This document shows, one piece after another, positions 21,769 to 31,484 of a DNA stretch of 34,949 nucleotides (the first letter of the stretch is position 1; each line of letters begins with the position of its first letter). This DNA comes from Annulohypoxylon bovei var. microspora (taxonomy: Eukaryota > Ascomycota > Sordariomycetes > Xylariales > Hypoxylaceae): positions 2,154 to 37,102 of the forward strand of contig MU405430.1 in assembly GCA_022836615.1 (NCBI GenBank). The letters are read 5' to 3'. A program made the translations under genes and the position numbers. The notes under the pieces are model-generated. The model worked only from the letters and a program-made list of their open reading frames with translations. It was not told where the DNA came from and ran no database searches.

Positions 21769-24700
21769 CTAGACCTCGCCGGCAACAGCTTGGCCATAGA
21801 CATTGTTCTTGATAAACCGTCGCTTCCCCGCCTTCCAAAGCTCTACGAGAGCAACGTAAGCCACGACGCATGCGGCTACGACGATCCACTCGATACCGAT
21901 ACCTTGGTGCTTGAATACTGCCCTATCAATGACCGGCAGGTATATCACTGGAAAGGTGATAACGAAACCTGCTACTACGGCTCCAAAGAGGAATTTGTTC
22001 TTCCATACTGTCCTAAAAACCGAGAAAGGTCCGGTGTAGATTTCCGGATACATGTTAAATAGGGAGCGGGTAAAGTGCTTCACTTCCCAGGCTGTGAAGA
22101 GTAGGAGGAAGCTAAGGGTGGCATAAGTTGCCGCCCGGGCTCGGTAGACGCTGTTGCAAGATTCGTTGTATACTGCGTTGCAGTCAGAGCCTAGTATGCC
22201 GTACCACGGTGGCTCTTTATAGATGTCCTCCATTGAGGTATAGATGACGGAAGTAAAAGCTGCAATGCATAGGGAGCCCATGAAGATGCCGTATGCCATT
22301 TTGTCGATAATTATTTCCTTCGTGAAAATGCCGACGCGCAGGTCGTGTGGTGGTCGTAGCATAATGTCTGGTTGGGCCTCTTCAAAGCCAAGGCCAAGAG
22401 CCAAGAAGGATGATGTGATCAAGTTCGCCCATAGGATCTCAATGGGAGAGAGCGGAAATACTGATTTACCATCGTCGTCTTTAAATGCGAGACCGATGAG
22501 TAAAAGAATAACCTGCGCAATATTGGAGACCAAAAGGTGAAGTAGAAACTGTACATTAAGTATCTTGTTAGTAGTGATTCCTGGGGCCTGTGGTAATAAA
22601 TGGTTTGCTTTACCTTCTGAATATTGTCGAATAAACGTCTTCCTTCTTCGACAGCGGTAACGATTGAAGCAAAGTTGTCGTCAGTAAGAACCATATCGGC
22701 GGCCTCCTTGGCCACATCACTGCCGTTGAAACCCATGGCGATACCAACGTCTGCCTTTTTCAGGGCAGGCGAGTCGTTGACTCCATCGCCGGTCATGACG
22801 CAAAATGCACTTCGGCGATGTATTGCTTCAACCATGCGTACCTTCGTCGACGGGCTACAGCGAGCCAACACCAACGGAAGCTTTTCTAACTGATCGATCT
22901 GAGCGTCAGTCATAGCATCAAAAGAGGCAGCGGGCATAATAGCGCTTGCTGCCTCAGTGACGCTGAGGCTACTACCAAGAATGCCAACCTCATGTGCGAT
23001 TGCTGTAGCTGTTTTAATATGGTCACCGGTAAGCATATGAACCGATATCCCGGCAATTTTACATCTCTTCACCGCATCGGCCGATTCTAATCGAGGGGGG
23101 TCATATAGACCAGCAAGACCTAGAGGCGTGAGATTACTTTCGGCAGCATCTCGAGTATCTCTAAGGGCTGGACTATCTTCGACTGATTTATGAGCAATAC
23201 AGAGGACCCTCAGACCCTCAGCAGCAAGTGATTCTGCCTTGACAGTGAACTCAGCCTTAGTGTTGTCGGATGCGTTTAGGAGTGGCAACATGACCTCTAG
23301 TGCGCCCTTGGTATAAACGTCGACCAAGCCAGAACCAGGAGACGAATATACAACGGACATACGCTTGCATGAAGAGTCGAAAGGGTGCTCTGCAAGTAGT
23401 TGAGCATCGTTTATCTGGGAAGCGATTGCTTTGCTCATGCCGAACCGCATCGCGAAAACATTAAGAGCAATTTCCGTGGGCTCACCTACCGCAGTCCACC
23501 TCGAGGTTGCAGCAGTTGAAATAGTTAGAGTCTCGGCAGCGTCCTCGTTCGGTGCCGGCTTCCCATCTGTCACTGCTGAATTGTTACATAGAGATAAACA
23601 CTCCATGAATTTTCTTGTGGAGGGACGCAGCCGGGAGATTGACAATCCATCCCCTGACCCGGATTTCTGGTTACTCCAGGTGATTGTTCCGCTAGACGGA
23701 TCGAAAGGATCGATACAAGCTTCAACGGTAGCCGTAGATCCATTGCGAAGCCAAATCTTTCTAGCAATCATTTTGCCTTGGGTTAAGGTGCCCGTCTTGT
23801 CGGAACAAATATTGGTCACTCCCCCAACGGCCTCTAAAGCAGATAGCTTTCTTACGATTACGTTGCCCTTCGCCATCGCTTTTGTCCCGATAGCCATACT
23901 AATGGTCAAAACAGCGATGAGAGACTCGGGGATGACAGCGACGCCCACGCAGATGCCGTAGATCAAAACTTCATCGTCAATTTTCCAAAGGCTAGCAGAA
24001 AAGACGATAAGGGCAAGTAGGATTGCTAGAGCAAATAGGAGTAAGGCAAATTTGCTTAGTTTGATCTGAAGAGGCGTGCCATCTAACCCTAGAATACTGC
24101 GCATGCTGGCCTTCATGCGCTTCCAGTAGGCGCCTAATAGATATACGTCGTCGTTCGAACCGGAGTTCGCGCGGAGCAGCTGGGCAATCTTGCCCACCTC
24201 GGTATCCATACCAGTGGCAACGGCGATTCCCTTTCCACGACCACGCGTGACAGTACTCGCGGAGTACAACATGTTCACACGGTCACCGAGAGGAATGTTA
24301 GCATCGCCCAAGGTCGCCTTCGGATGTTTGCTAACGGGCAGGGATTCTCCAGTAAGTAGCGCCTCGTCGGTTGATAGGTTCAATCCATCGACGAGTCGAA
24401 TATCCGCCGGGATGATGTCGCCGACATTAAGTAAGACAATATCACCTTGGACGAGTGTTTCGGCCTTGATGGTGGCGACCTGCCCAGAACGGATGACCTT
24501 GCATGTCGGCGCGGATAGTGCGTACAGAGATTGAATGGTCTGTTCGGCACGATAATCCTGAACAAATCTGCCAAGTGATAGTTAGTGTCTTACGTTCATG
24601 ATATAATTTATATATCGACGATAGTCTTAATGGCGAGAACCAAAGCATACCCCACAATGATGTTTAGTGAGATGACAGCAGTAATAACGCCGCCTTCGAT

Positions 24701-25126
24701 GTAATCGCTGATGGCAAATGAGAGGGCCATAACGATGATGAGGACCATTGTTAAGCTGTTGGACACTTGTCTCAAGAGAATTTTCCATACGGATAACCCT
24801 TGAGCTCCCTCAACCTTATTCGGCCCATCGTTCTGAAGGCGACGAGTTGCCTCATCGCTGCCGAGGCCATTCTTGACGTCGGTTTGGAGAAGAATTTCTA
24901 GATTCCCAGCCGCGAGTGTGTGAGGTTCGGGGTGGCTCTCACTTGCGGCAGAAGATGTAGTCCTCTCGCACGAGTGAGGGCTTGGAAGGCTATCTACGGT
25001 GCTTGCGATATTAGTTGTTGTATCCTTCTTTATGAAACGAGGCGGAGTTCCCTGTGTAGCATTGATGTAGCCACATATAGGGGGTTCAGTCGACTCCTCG
25101 ACAGAAGGTTGGTCTTCTATACCCAT
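21769..25126 (-). CDS. ENA: ENA-type cation-exporting P-type ATPase (type IID, Na+/K+ efflux)
   Basis: Three exons: 25126-24651, 24567-22614 and 22548-21769, giving 1069 residues. The introns are 83 and 65 nt. The first junction joins AVISLNIIVG to FVQDYRAEQTIQSL, the second joins LFDNIQK to FLLHLLVSNIAQV; both restore family sequence. Visible P-type ATPase parts in order: N-terminal cation-transporter domain (LLQTDVKNGLGSDEATRRL), TGES actuator loop (about 231-234), IPESL in the fourth membrane helix (about 371-375), phosphorylation site DKTGTLT with Asp at about 415, nucleotide-binding KGAL (about 579), TGD in HMLTGDHIKT, and TGDGVNDSPALKKADVGIAMG (about 751). The C-terminal helices end in a basic KAGKRRF tail. 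The IPESL motif and the C-terminus fit fungal ENA pumps, which expel Na+ (and K+) at the plasma membrane during salt or alkaline stress. A Ca2+ pump is less likely. Confidence 0.93.
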
Positions 25127-25767
25127 TCACGTATCGGTAAGTAGGAAGGTAAGTATTATGCTAGGACAGATAGGGGAATCCGGGAAGAGGATGGAAGAGG
25201 ATCTGTGTAATCGGAGCCGAGACGAGATCGTGGGGGATAGAGGTTAGATATAATACGACTTACTGACCCTCCTCAACCCCGCCTAGTTCATCCATCGCTA
25301 TGTGGTATAGCGCCCAACCTGCGCCAAGGGAGGACCTCGACGCAAGTGAGGCGGATTGGGCATAGTATTCGTATAAGAGGCATTGATTGGGCTTCGGGGC
25401 CTCGTTATAAGGAGGATTGCATAGGAGAACAGGGAAGGGCGGGCAAGGGATAATGACGATTGGGTGCCAAGAGAATGCTCTAATAGGTTCTTTGTGATAA
25501 TTGGATGTTTTCGAGGGTTCGATAAGATGCAACTGATAGAAGATCAGGTGAATGGAAAAATGAACTTCCATAGAATAGTTAGAAATACTCTTGGAAGCTT
25601 GGATGGTTTCTAAGCTTCTCCACCTTTCTATACGTAGGCATGTATGTATATGCAACATTGAAGTATACCACGACCTTGCATGTTGTGTGACCTTGTCGTT
25701 CTATTTTCTCGGCAGGTGGGAACAATGAGGCTACGCTTTACTCGTCAGGGAAGGCCAAGGACCTTAT

Positions 25768-25794
25768 TTCTTGGGGTTCTTGGGGTTCTTGGGG
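25768..25794. repeat. 9-bp tandem repeat TTCTTGGGG, three exact copies
   Basis: 25768-25776, 25777-25785 and 25786-25794 are identical. A hairpin follows directly: AGGGGTA and TACCCCT around a CCA loop at 25801-25817. Confidence 0.85.
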
Positions 25795-25902
25795 CTCCTG
25801 AGGGGTACCATACCCCTTATCGTGGGATCTATACCTACGTGTAGCTAGTTACATTAGGTATGTTACGGGAGAGTTGAGAAGGGGCAGAAGGGGATACCTA
25901 GT

Positions 25903-25922
25903 CTAGATAGGTACCTATCTAG
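25903..25922. repeat. Perfect 20-bp palindrome of TAGGTA/TACCTA type
   Basis: CTAGATAGGTACCTATCTAG reads the same on both strands, followed at once by another GTAGGTAC. It belongs to the recurrent TAGGTA/TACCTA motif of this window's intergenic DNA. Confidence 0.9.
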
Positions 25923-26342
25923 GTAGGTACTATACATATCGTGGATCAAGCTGTGATGGTAAACAAGTTAAATAACATCCGGTCTGCTTACCTCTTATCA
26001 TTTTAAGGAAAGCATCACCACATAATCATCAATCTCTTGTATAGGTACCTAGGAATGGTTCAGCCATATAAATGGAAGTGATCCGGAGGCTTCGGTGCTC
26101 TCCCTCACATCTTCCTCCTCTGCCGCACCTGGCTCCGAAACGGGACAATCAGCCAATTGGTTTCGGAAGAAATAATATTAGTGAATTAAAATTCTTTCAA
26201 TTATGAAGTAAATTAAACTAAGGAAACTTTTATTATTTCGAAAAAGTGTAAACATTACCCCCAACTTGATTACTATTCGTCCCGATCTCTCCGGGTGGTC
26301 GATGAAATTGTGCCCCACCAGTGCCGGAAAGGGGCCCCCTTT

Positions 26343-27977
26343 CTATACCCCTGAGTCGAAGACTTTCTTCCCCTTAAACCACGTCTGTATAACTTTTGCT
26401 TCTAGTAACTTCTTCACATCCCACTCCATATCTACCACAGCCATATCTACCACAGCCATATCTGCCGTCCGCCCGACCTCTAGCTTGCCAGCCCATCGGT
26501 CCGCAAAGCAACTGTAGGCTGATCCTTCCGTGCCCGCAGCGATAGCCGCCGCCAGTTCTAAGGCGAAGTGTGGATTCATCCGGTCCGCCAAAGACGGCTC
26601 TCTAGCAGACTGCCGTGTCGTGGCCGTGTATATGTTCTTAAGTGGTGCGTGGGGGGCTGTGGGAGCATCAGATCCTAACGCGAGTACCGCGCCTCCGTCG
26701 GCAAATTCTTTGTAGGCGAATGCGCGCTCGCAGCGGGAGGGCCCGAGAAGTGAGGGCCAGGCCCGGAGGATTGCCGGGTCGGCGTGGACCGGTTGGATGG
26801 ATGCGGTGATGCCCAACTTACCCAACCTTGCGGCATCCTCGGGTGACGCCAGCTCGAGATGTTCGATCCGATGTCTACGGCCCGGTGTGGCATTCTGCTC
26901 TAGGGCGTCGATGGCAACTCTTATGGTCTTGTCGCCAATCGCGTGTAAAGCGCATTGCAGGCCTGCGGCGTCGGCCTTCTTCACGACGGGCCCTAGTTCC
27001 GCAAGTGACCAGATAGGCTCACAGGATACATCGTTCGAAGTATAGGGTTCTAAAAGTCCAGCGGTACAACCGTCAATAATTCCGTCGCCAATTACTTTGA
27101 TGCCGACTACGCGACAATCAGGACTAGTATCTTCATTGAACTGCTGATTCAATTCGATTGCACGGTCGATCTGGCTGAGGTTCTCTGCCTCCGTCTTTCT
27201 AGGAGTGATGAGCCAGTGGACTGCGACTCTGATGGGCAAGGCCCCTTTATTGCGTAATATTTGCAGAGCTTCCCATGCGTTCTCGTCCATCGCCATCTCT
27301 ACTAGTCCGGTATATCCAACTGAATTATACGCCTCAACTGCCCCTTTCAATGCAGCTAATTTCTCTTCTATAGGTGCGACTTTGGCGATATGCGGCCAGA
27401 CGATCGTAACGGCTGCGGCCTCTGATAGGAGCCCGGATGCCTTACCATTCTCGTCACGGTAGATCTTCCCGCCTTCTGGATCTGGCATATCTTGCACTCC
27501 CATTTCGTCTAATGCCGCGGTGTTGCACCATGTTGAATGCAGGTCCTTGGAGTCGATGAATATAGGTCTTGGATCCAAGTCATCTATCATGTTCGCCAAC
27601 GCCTGCCCATTTGTCATGAAATGCATCCATCCTTTACACATAATTCTCGTTACGGACGGATGTGCTGTTGCGAACTCCTTGATTATTCGCCGGATGTCTT
27701 GCAGATCCTTGCATGCTTCCAATCCAGCTTTCTGCAAGGACTGCCCCAGCATCAGAAAGTGCATATGTCCATCTATGAAACCTGGTAGAACTAAACGGCC
27801 GCACATGTCGTGCTTGTCCACCCCGGCAGTGTCGGCTACTCTGATTTGCTCATCGCTCGCGTTACCGATGTGAATGATCGTACCGGACCCGTCGACAAGC
27901 AATGACTCTTCAAATGAATGGTCCTCGCCCTTTGGCCCCGACCGGAAGAAGCGTCCGTTATAAAATAGAGTCGCCAT
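26343..27977 (-). CDS. Amidohydrolase family 3 (YtcJ/LAF3-like metal-dependent hydrolase)
   Basis: Single exon, 544 residues, full length for the family. Metal-site residues of the amidohydrolase barrel are in place: HxH at about 71-73 in PGFIDGHMHF, a probable carboxylated Lys at about 294 (GIKVIGDGIIDG), His 345 (HAIGD), His 373 (HRIEHLE) and Asp 437 (LGSDAP). The N-terminal strand pair (MATLFYNGRFF, VDGSGTIIHIG) and the C-terminal AYSCFADRWAGKLEVGRTADMAVVD form the small composite beta domain. Family members hydrolyse C-N bonds, for example N-substituted formamides; substrate here is unknown. A 15-bp tandem duplication repeats the DMAVV segment at about residues 506-515. No signal peptide is visible, so it is likely cytosolic. 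Confidence 0.93.
   Translation of the reverse strand: MATLFYNGRFFRSGPKGEDHSFEESLLVDGSGTIIHIGNASDEQIRVADTAGVDKHDMCGRLVLPGFIDGHMHFLMLGQSLQKAGLEACKDLQDIRRIIKEFATAHPSVTRIMCKGWMHFMTNGQALANMIDDLDPRPIFIDSKDLHSTWCNTAALDEMGVQDMPDPEGGKIYRDENGKASGLLSEAAAVTIVWPHIAKVAPIEEKLAALKGAVEAYNSVGYTGLVEMAMDENAWEALQILRNKGALPIRVAVHWLITPRKTEAENLSQIDRAIELNQQFNEDTSPDCRVVGIKVIGDGIIDGCTAGLLEPYTSNDVSCEPIWSLAELGPVVKKADAAGLQCALHAIGDKTIRVAIDALEQNATPGRRHRIEHLELASPEDAARLGKLGITASIQPVHADPAILRAWPSLLGPSRCERAFAYKEFADGGAVLALGSDAPTAPHAPLKNIYTATTRQSAREPSLADRMNPHFALELAAAIAAGTEGSAYSCFADRWAGKLEVGRTADMAVVDMAVVDMEWDVKKLLEAKVIQTWFKGKKVFDSGV
26426..26463. repeat. 15-bp in-frame tandem duplication in the amidohydrolase
   Basis: CCATATCTACCACAG occurs at 26426-26440 and again at 26441-26455, followed by a partial third copy CCATATCTG. 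It repeats five residues (DMAVV) in the C-terminal beta domain. Confidence 0.95.
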
Positions 27978-28497
27978 AGTACATAGAAATACAGAAATGA
28001 ATGATAATCATCCCCTTATATCTTGTGAATGAGGCAACACCTTTTCCACTACGTCGCTATCTAGATTTAGAAGGTAACTTAGAATCTCCACCCTAGTCCA
28101 AGGCCGCGATCGGCCTTTGATATAAGAGGCACGATCCTACCTTGGTCAGTAGTAAAGGGTGGATGATTAAGGACAATCCTTGTTATGATATATACGAAAA
28201 TAAGATGGTAACGCTACTTACCTACTTACACTCAAGATGAGCTCCATTTTATTTACACATATTAAGACTTCGAATCCATTTCGTCATTCTTCAAGCATGT
28301 ACGACACGCGAGCCAACAATAGCAGATAGAAGCTTAGTAGAGTGAAACATAATAATTTTCCTACGTATTTCTTACTATTGTATCTGTCAAAATGCCTAGG
28401 CATATCTGTTCCAGATCCGGTTTTGCTTTCCAATTTCCGTCCCCGTCCCTCATAGAACGCGCAAATTTCGAGAAGACTAGACTCGTGTGGCTATGAA
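27978..28497. other. Intergenic region between amidohydrolase and CBM18 gene
   Basis: No gene supported. It is AT-rich, and holds the amidohydrolase promoter and the 3' flank of the chitin-binding protein gene. Confidence 0.55.
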
Positions 28498-29014
28498 TTA
28501 TTGACACTTTCCGTAAGTCGACTGGCAACCATTCGTGGTGGAACAATGTTCAGTCGTGTTTCCACAGTAGCCCCTGAAACCCAACAAGTTAGCATACATG
28601 AGTAACCACCTACTTCACAACCAACTCGCAAAGCAGGTCAAATTGACTAGATAGGATAGCAACGTACGAAATAGAGCAACAGGTCCCGCCTTCAGTAGGA
28701 CATCGGTAGCCATACTCTCCGGCGCCTTCGGATCCACATGTACCGTCAGGCGAGATGGTTTTCCCGTCAACAGGTTTAATACAAGCACTGGTTGCGTTTG
28801 AGTACTTGTCCTGACATCCTACAGTGGTAAGGCAGTATTCATCTGTCGTGCCGCAGTAGCCGCTAGCTGAGCAGCACTTTATCGCACTGGGACACGTGTA
28901 GCCCTTGCTATTGCCAGCTTTTGTCGTGCCGCAGGTCTCGTCTGGCGAAACTTCTGACCAAACCGCCGTAGCGGCTAGTAGAACGATAGCAAGGACTGAC
29001 TTGGTGCCGAACAT
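28498..29014 (-). CDS. Small secreted protein with two CBM18 (hevein-like) chitin-binding domains
   Basis: Two exons: 29014-28668 and 28573-28498, giving 140 residues. The 94-nt intron (GTACGT...TTTCAG, branch GCTAAC) falls inside the second domain and joins CCSIS to GYCGNTTEHC. A signal peptide is clear (MFGTKSVLAIVLLAATAVWS). Domain 1, about residues 25-78, has eight Cys in CBM18 order: TCG, YTC, KCC, GYC, EYC, GC, AC. Domain 2, about 88-140, repeats the pattern (GTCG, YRC, TCC, GYCG, EHC, NGC, GKC) and the protein stops one residue after the last Cys. CBM18 binds chitin or N-acetylglucosamine oligomers. With no catalytic domain attached, cell-wall shielding or plant/host chitin-signal masking is a reasonable guess. 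If the intron is not removed, the frame ends after CCSISYVAILSSQ and the second domain is broken. Confidence 0.9.
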
Positions 29015-30677
29015 GTCGACAATTATAAGTTAACTTTCCAGGTAGATATCTTCGAATGATCTTGTTATACTTTCTCGGCAGCTAGAAACTAGGGGAAACG
29101 CGCGACTAAGTGATGGCCTTATATTCTGCTTGATTATTAGCCCATCTTATCAGACATTCCTAGATCGAGTCCTCTTCGGTAAGATCTCCGCGTATCAACT
29201 TAAACAGCGAACGCGCGTACGCATGCTCACACGAGATGATCCAAGTGGATGGGAATTTTGAATATCAAAATTGAAAATTTCTCGGCACTCCAGGCTGCGT
29301 TGCAGATCTTCAGGGTGGCTTCCCATAATGGCGGCCTGAACGTATTCTATATGATTTAGCCGAACTCCCCTGGATCCTGGCTGCCTCGGGGTGCAACCAA
29401 TTGAGCGACCTAGAACAGGCGGTAAGTACCCGTAGCTACGACCGGTGCGGCTCTCGACTGCAATTAATATTCTTCTAGATACTGCCGGAGTCTTGGGACA
29501 ATATGGATCACGCCATCATCCGAGGAATAGGAACCTAGGGTCTCCAAAGTCGCATCCGGGCGCCGACCTGACTTACTTAGGCAGAACGCTCCTGGGTAAC
29601 TCGATAAGCATCTCGTAAAACTACTTTATATGTGATATTGGCACAACTTCTATCATCTACATAAACATGTCATTTCTGTTGAAGTAGACGCAGGTTATGA
29701 GTATCATCGTTGTGTATTAGAAGGTTAAGTTACTATGAGTATGTAGCGGGAGGTAGATAGTACATATAGGTGCTATAGGTACAGGGCGCATCCAGCCACT
29801 AACTAGTGTTTCCAGCCACCTAATATTCCAACAGTTTCCATAGTCTTCAAATCTTTGCTGAATATATTGCTTTTATTTTTAGAACGTCACATTACATTGA
29901 TACGATTCTCAGTATGCTGTTAATCAACTCTCCTAAGGTTAGCCGCCTTCCGAACGTTTATTGTTTTATTTTTATCTTTACATATATTTTGAGCGGTTAT
30001 AATAAGAACAGTCATGCGAAATGGGGCAACCGTTGCTTGTAAAATTAGGTGACTTTAATAAGAGTATTTACATGGGGAACACACTGGGAACAATATTTGC
30101 TAGTATACGCCAAAAACAAGTATAGTTATTGGTAACATAACTTCGATATTAAGGTCGTATTTTATGAAAAGGGAAGGTAAAAACAATCGGCCATAATTCC
30201 CATCTTAGCGGACCGGTCTCTTGGGTCATTAAAACTAACCTAGGAAGTCTGTAGCATACAAGTATCTAACTACCTACCTAGGCAACACAGGTACCTATTA
30301 ATCGATCTAACCTCCTATACTATTCGCATGTTCATATCCCTTTCTCGCGATTTCGGCGCTAATGACTGATGCCATCGAGTTACTGTTAGTCAGCGGACTT
30401 CTGAACCAGTAACGTAACACTTGGGCGAACATTTTACAAATGTTAAATGATATTTGTTTAATGCGTAGTAAGCAGTTATAAATGCATATTGTTACTTGAT
30501 GGCGCCATTCAAGTTTGTCATACGAGTTACTAAATGTCATCCTTTATGTCCTCAGTATTAACTTACCTAGGTAAATACATATAAATATCTCGAAATATAG
30601 GTATGTAGATTAAATAGAAGTGTTGAAAAAGTAAGAAACTAGGAGTTTTTGACGCAGCATTTTGAATTATAAACGAG
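29015..30677. other. 1.66-kb intergenic region between divergent CBM18 and MBL-fold genes
   Basis: No intact gene supported. A possible spliced coding relic lies at 29329-29538 (separate entry). The rest is AT-rich with TAGGTACC/ACCTAGG tracts at 30270-30297 and 30565-30605. The frame at 30307-30540 (-) has no domain. Confidence 0.5.
29329..29538 (+). pseudogene. Possible relic of a spliced coding sequence, unidentified
   Basis: A well-formed intron-like segment, GTAAGT...TTCTAG (29422-29478, 57 nt), separates two stretches that read on in one frame. The first gives ILYDLAELPWILAASGCNQL and SDLEQA, and the second gives ILPESWDNMDHAIIRG then a stop. The upstream end is a stop codon (29326-29328) and there is no in-frame ATG, so it cannot be a complete gene. 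Base composition is more GC-rich than the flanks, as in exons. I do not recognise the family. It may be the remains of a lost gene or an unannotated exon of something larger. Confidence 0.35.
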
Positions 30678-31484
30678 ATGGCCGATTTACCTTTCAAAAG
30701 TAGTGTCTCCGTAACGTATGTCGGCACCGCGACGGCAATCCTAAACATTGACGGCGTCACCTTTCTTACTGACCCTTACTTCTCGCCCGAGGGAACTGCA
30801 TGGGACGTTGGCATTGCTACACTTACTAGTCATTATGAGCCGGCTCTATCCCTAGACCAACTCCCGCCCATCGATGTCGTCCTGCTAAGTCACGAGGACC
30901 ACCCCGATAATCTGGACGAGCTGAGTCGCAACCGTCTACTTAGTGGCCGGCGTGTCCTTACCACGACCGACGGAGCCTCTAAGCTGGGCCCTAAACCAGG
31001 AGTACAGGGATTTCGACCATGGGAAAAAACAACTCTAAACGTGGGAGGTAAACTATTCGACGTGACAGCTACGCCGTGCCAGCACTTGCCAGGGGGCGAG
31101 TGTACGGGATTCGTACTCACGACTGCAGACTTTGGGACGACAAATGGGCTGCCAAACGCGATTTACTTCTCCGGCGACACTGTCTACCTGGAAGAACTAG
31201 CCCGGATCAAAGACAGCTTCCACGTATCATTGGCAATATTCAATCTAGGTGCCGCGGCTGTTGTGCTTCCAGGCAGCGCTGAGCCGCTATTTATCACGAT
31301 GGATGGGGAGCAAGGCGCGAAACTGTTCCGTGATGTCGGGGCTGATATCCTGGTGCCTTTACACTTCGAGTCATGGGATCATTTTTCACAAAGCAAGGAG
31401 GCTCTGGCTGCAGCATTTGGGAGTGCAGGGATCTCGGATAAGGTGCGTTGGTTGGAACCGGGAAATTCAAAACGTATTCTATAG
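30678..31484 (+). CDS. Metallo-beta-lactamase-fold protein (Lactamase_B_2/UlaG-like)
   Basis: Single exon, 268 residues. The start follows an AT-rich leader (ACGAGATGG). N-terminal strands VSVTYVGTATAILNIDGVTF and LTDPYFSP are typical of the UlaG/ZPD subgroup. Metal-site candidates: SHEDHPDNLD (about 71-80), His 136 (TPCQHLPGG), Asp 167 (YFSGDTVY) and His 229 (LVPLHFESW). The first motif is HxxHxDN rather than the usual HxHxDH, see findings. No signal peptide or membrane helix. Substrate is unknown; hydrolase of a small ester, lactone or phosphodiester is the general expectation. It is convergent with the DUF3716 gene and divergent from the CBM18 gene. Confidence 0.9.
   Translation: MADLPFKSSVSVTYVGTATAILNIDGVTFLTDPYFSPEGTAWDVGIATLTSHYEPALSLDQLPPIDVVLLSHEDHPDNLDELSRNRLLSGRRVLTTTDGASKLGPKPGVQGFRPWEKTTLNVGGKLFDVTATPCQHLPGGECTGFVLTTADFGTTNGLPNAIYFSGDTVYLEELARIKDSFHVSLAIFNLGAAAVVLPGSAEPLFITMDGEQGAKLFRDVGADILVPLHFESWDHFSQSKEALAAAFGSAGISDKVRWLEPGNSKRIL

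Larger units (their letters stand above)
25127..26342. other. Intergenic region upstream of ENA
   Basis: No gene supported. It holds a 9-bp repeat (25768-25794), a hairpin AGGGGTA-CCA-TACCCCT (25801-25817), a perfect 20-bp palindrome (25903-25922), more TAGGTACC tracts (26041-26053) and AT-rich sequence (26165-26260). The frame at 25260-25658 (-) has no recognisable domain. Confidence 0.55.

Noticed and set aside
21661..22062. 133-aa plus-strand frame
   Set aside because: Antisense to the last ENA exon.
23431..23961. 176-aa plus-strand frame
   Set aside because: Antisense to the nucleotide-binding and phosphorylation region of the ENA gene.
25260..25658. 132-aa minus-strand frame upstream of ENA
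   Set aside because: No domain or recognisable composition, and it sits in the ENA promoter/leader region. A non-coding leader is more likely.
26080..26260. Second MITE upstream of the amidohydrolase
   Set aside because: TTTCGGAAGAAATAATA near 26160 and TATTATTTCGAAA near 26233 are loosely inverted, but the match is short and gapped and no target duplication is visible.
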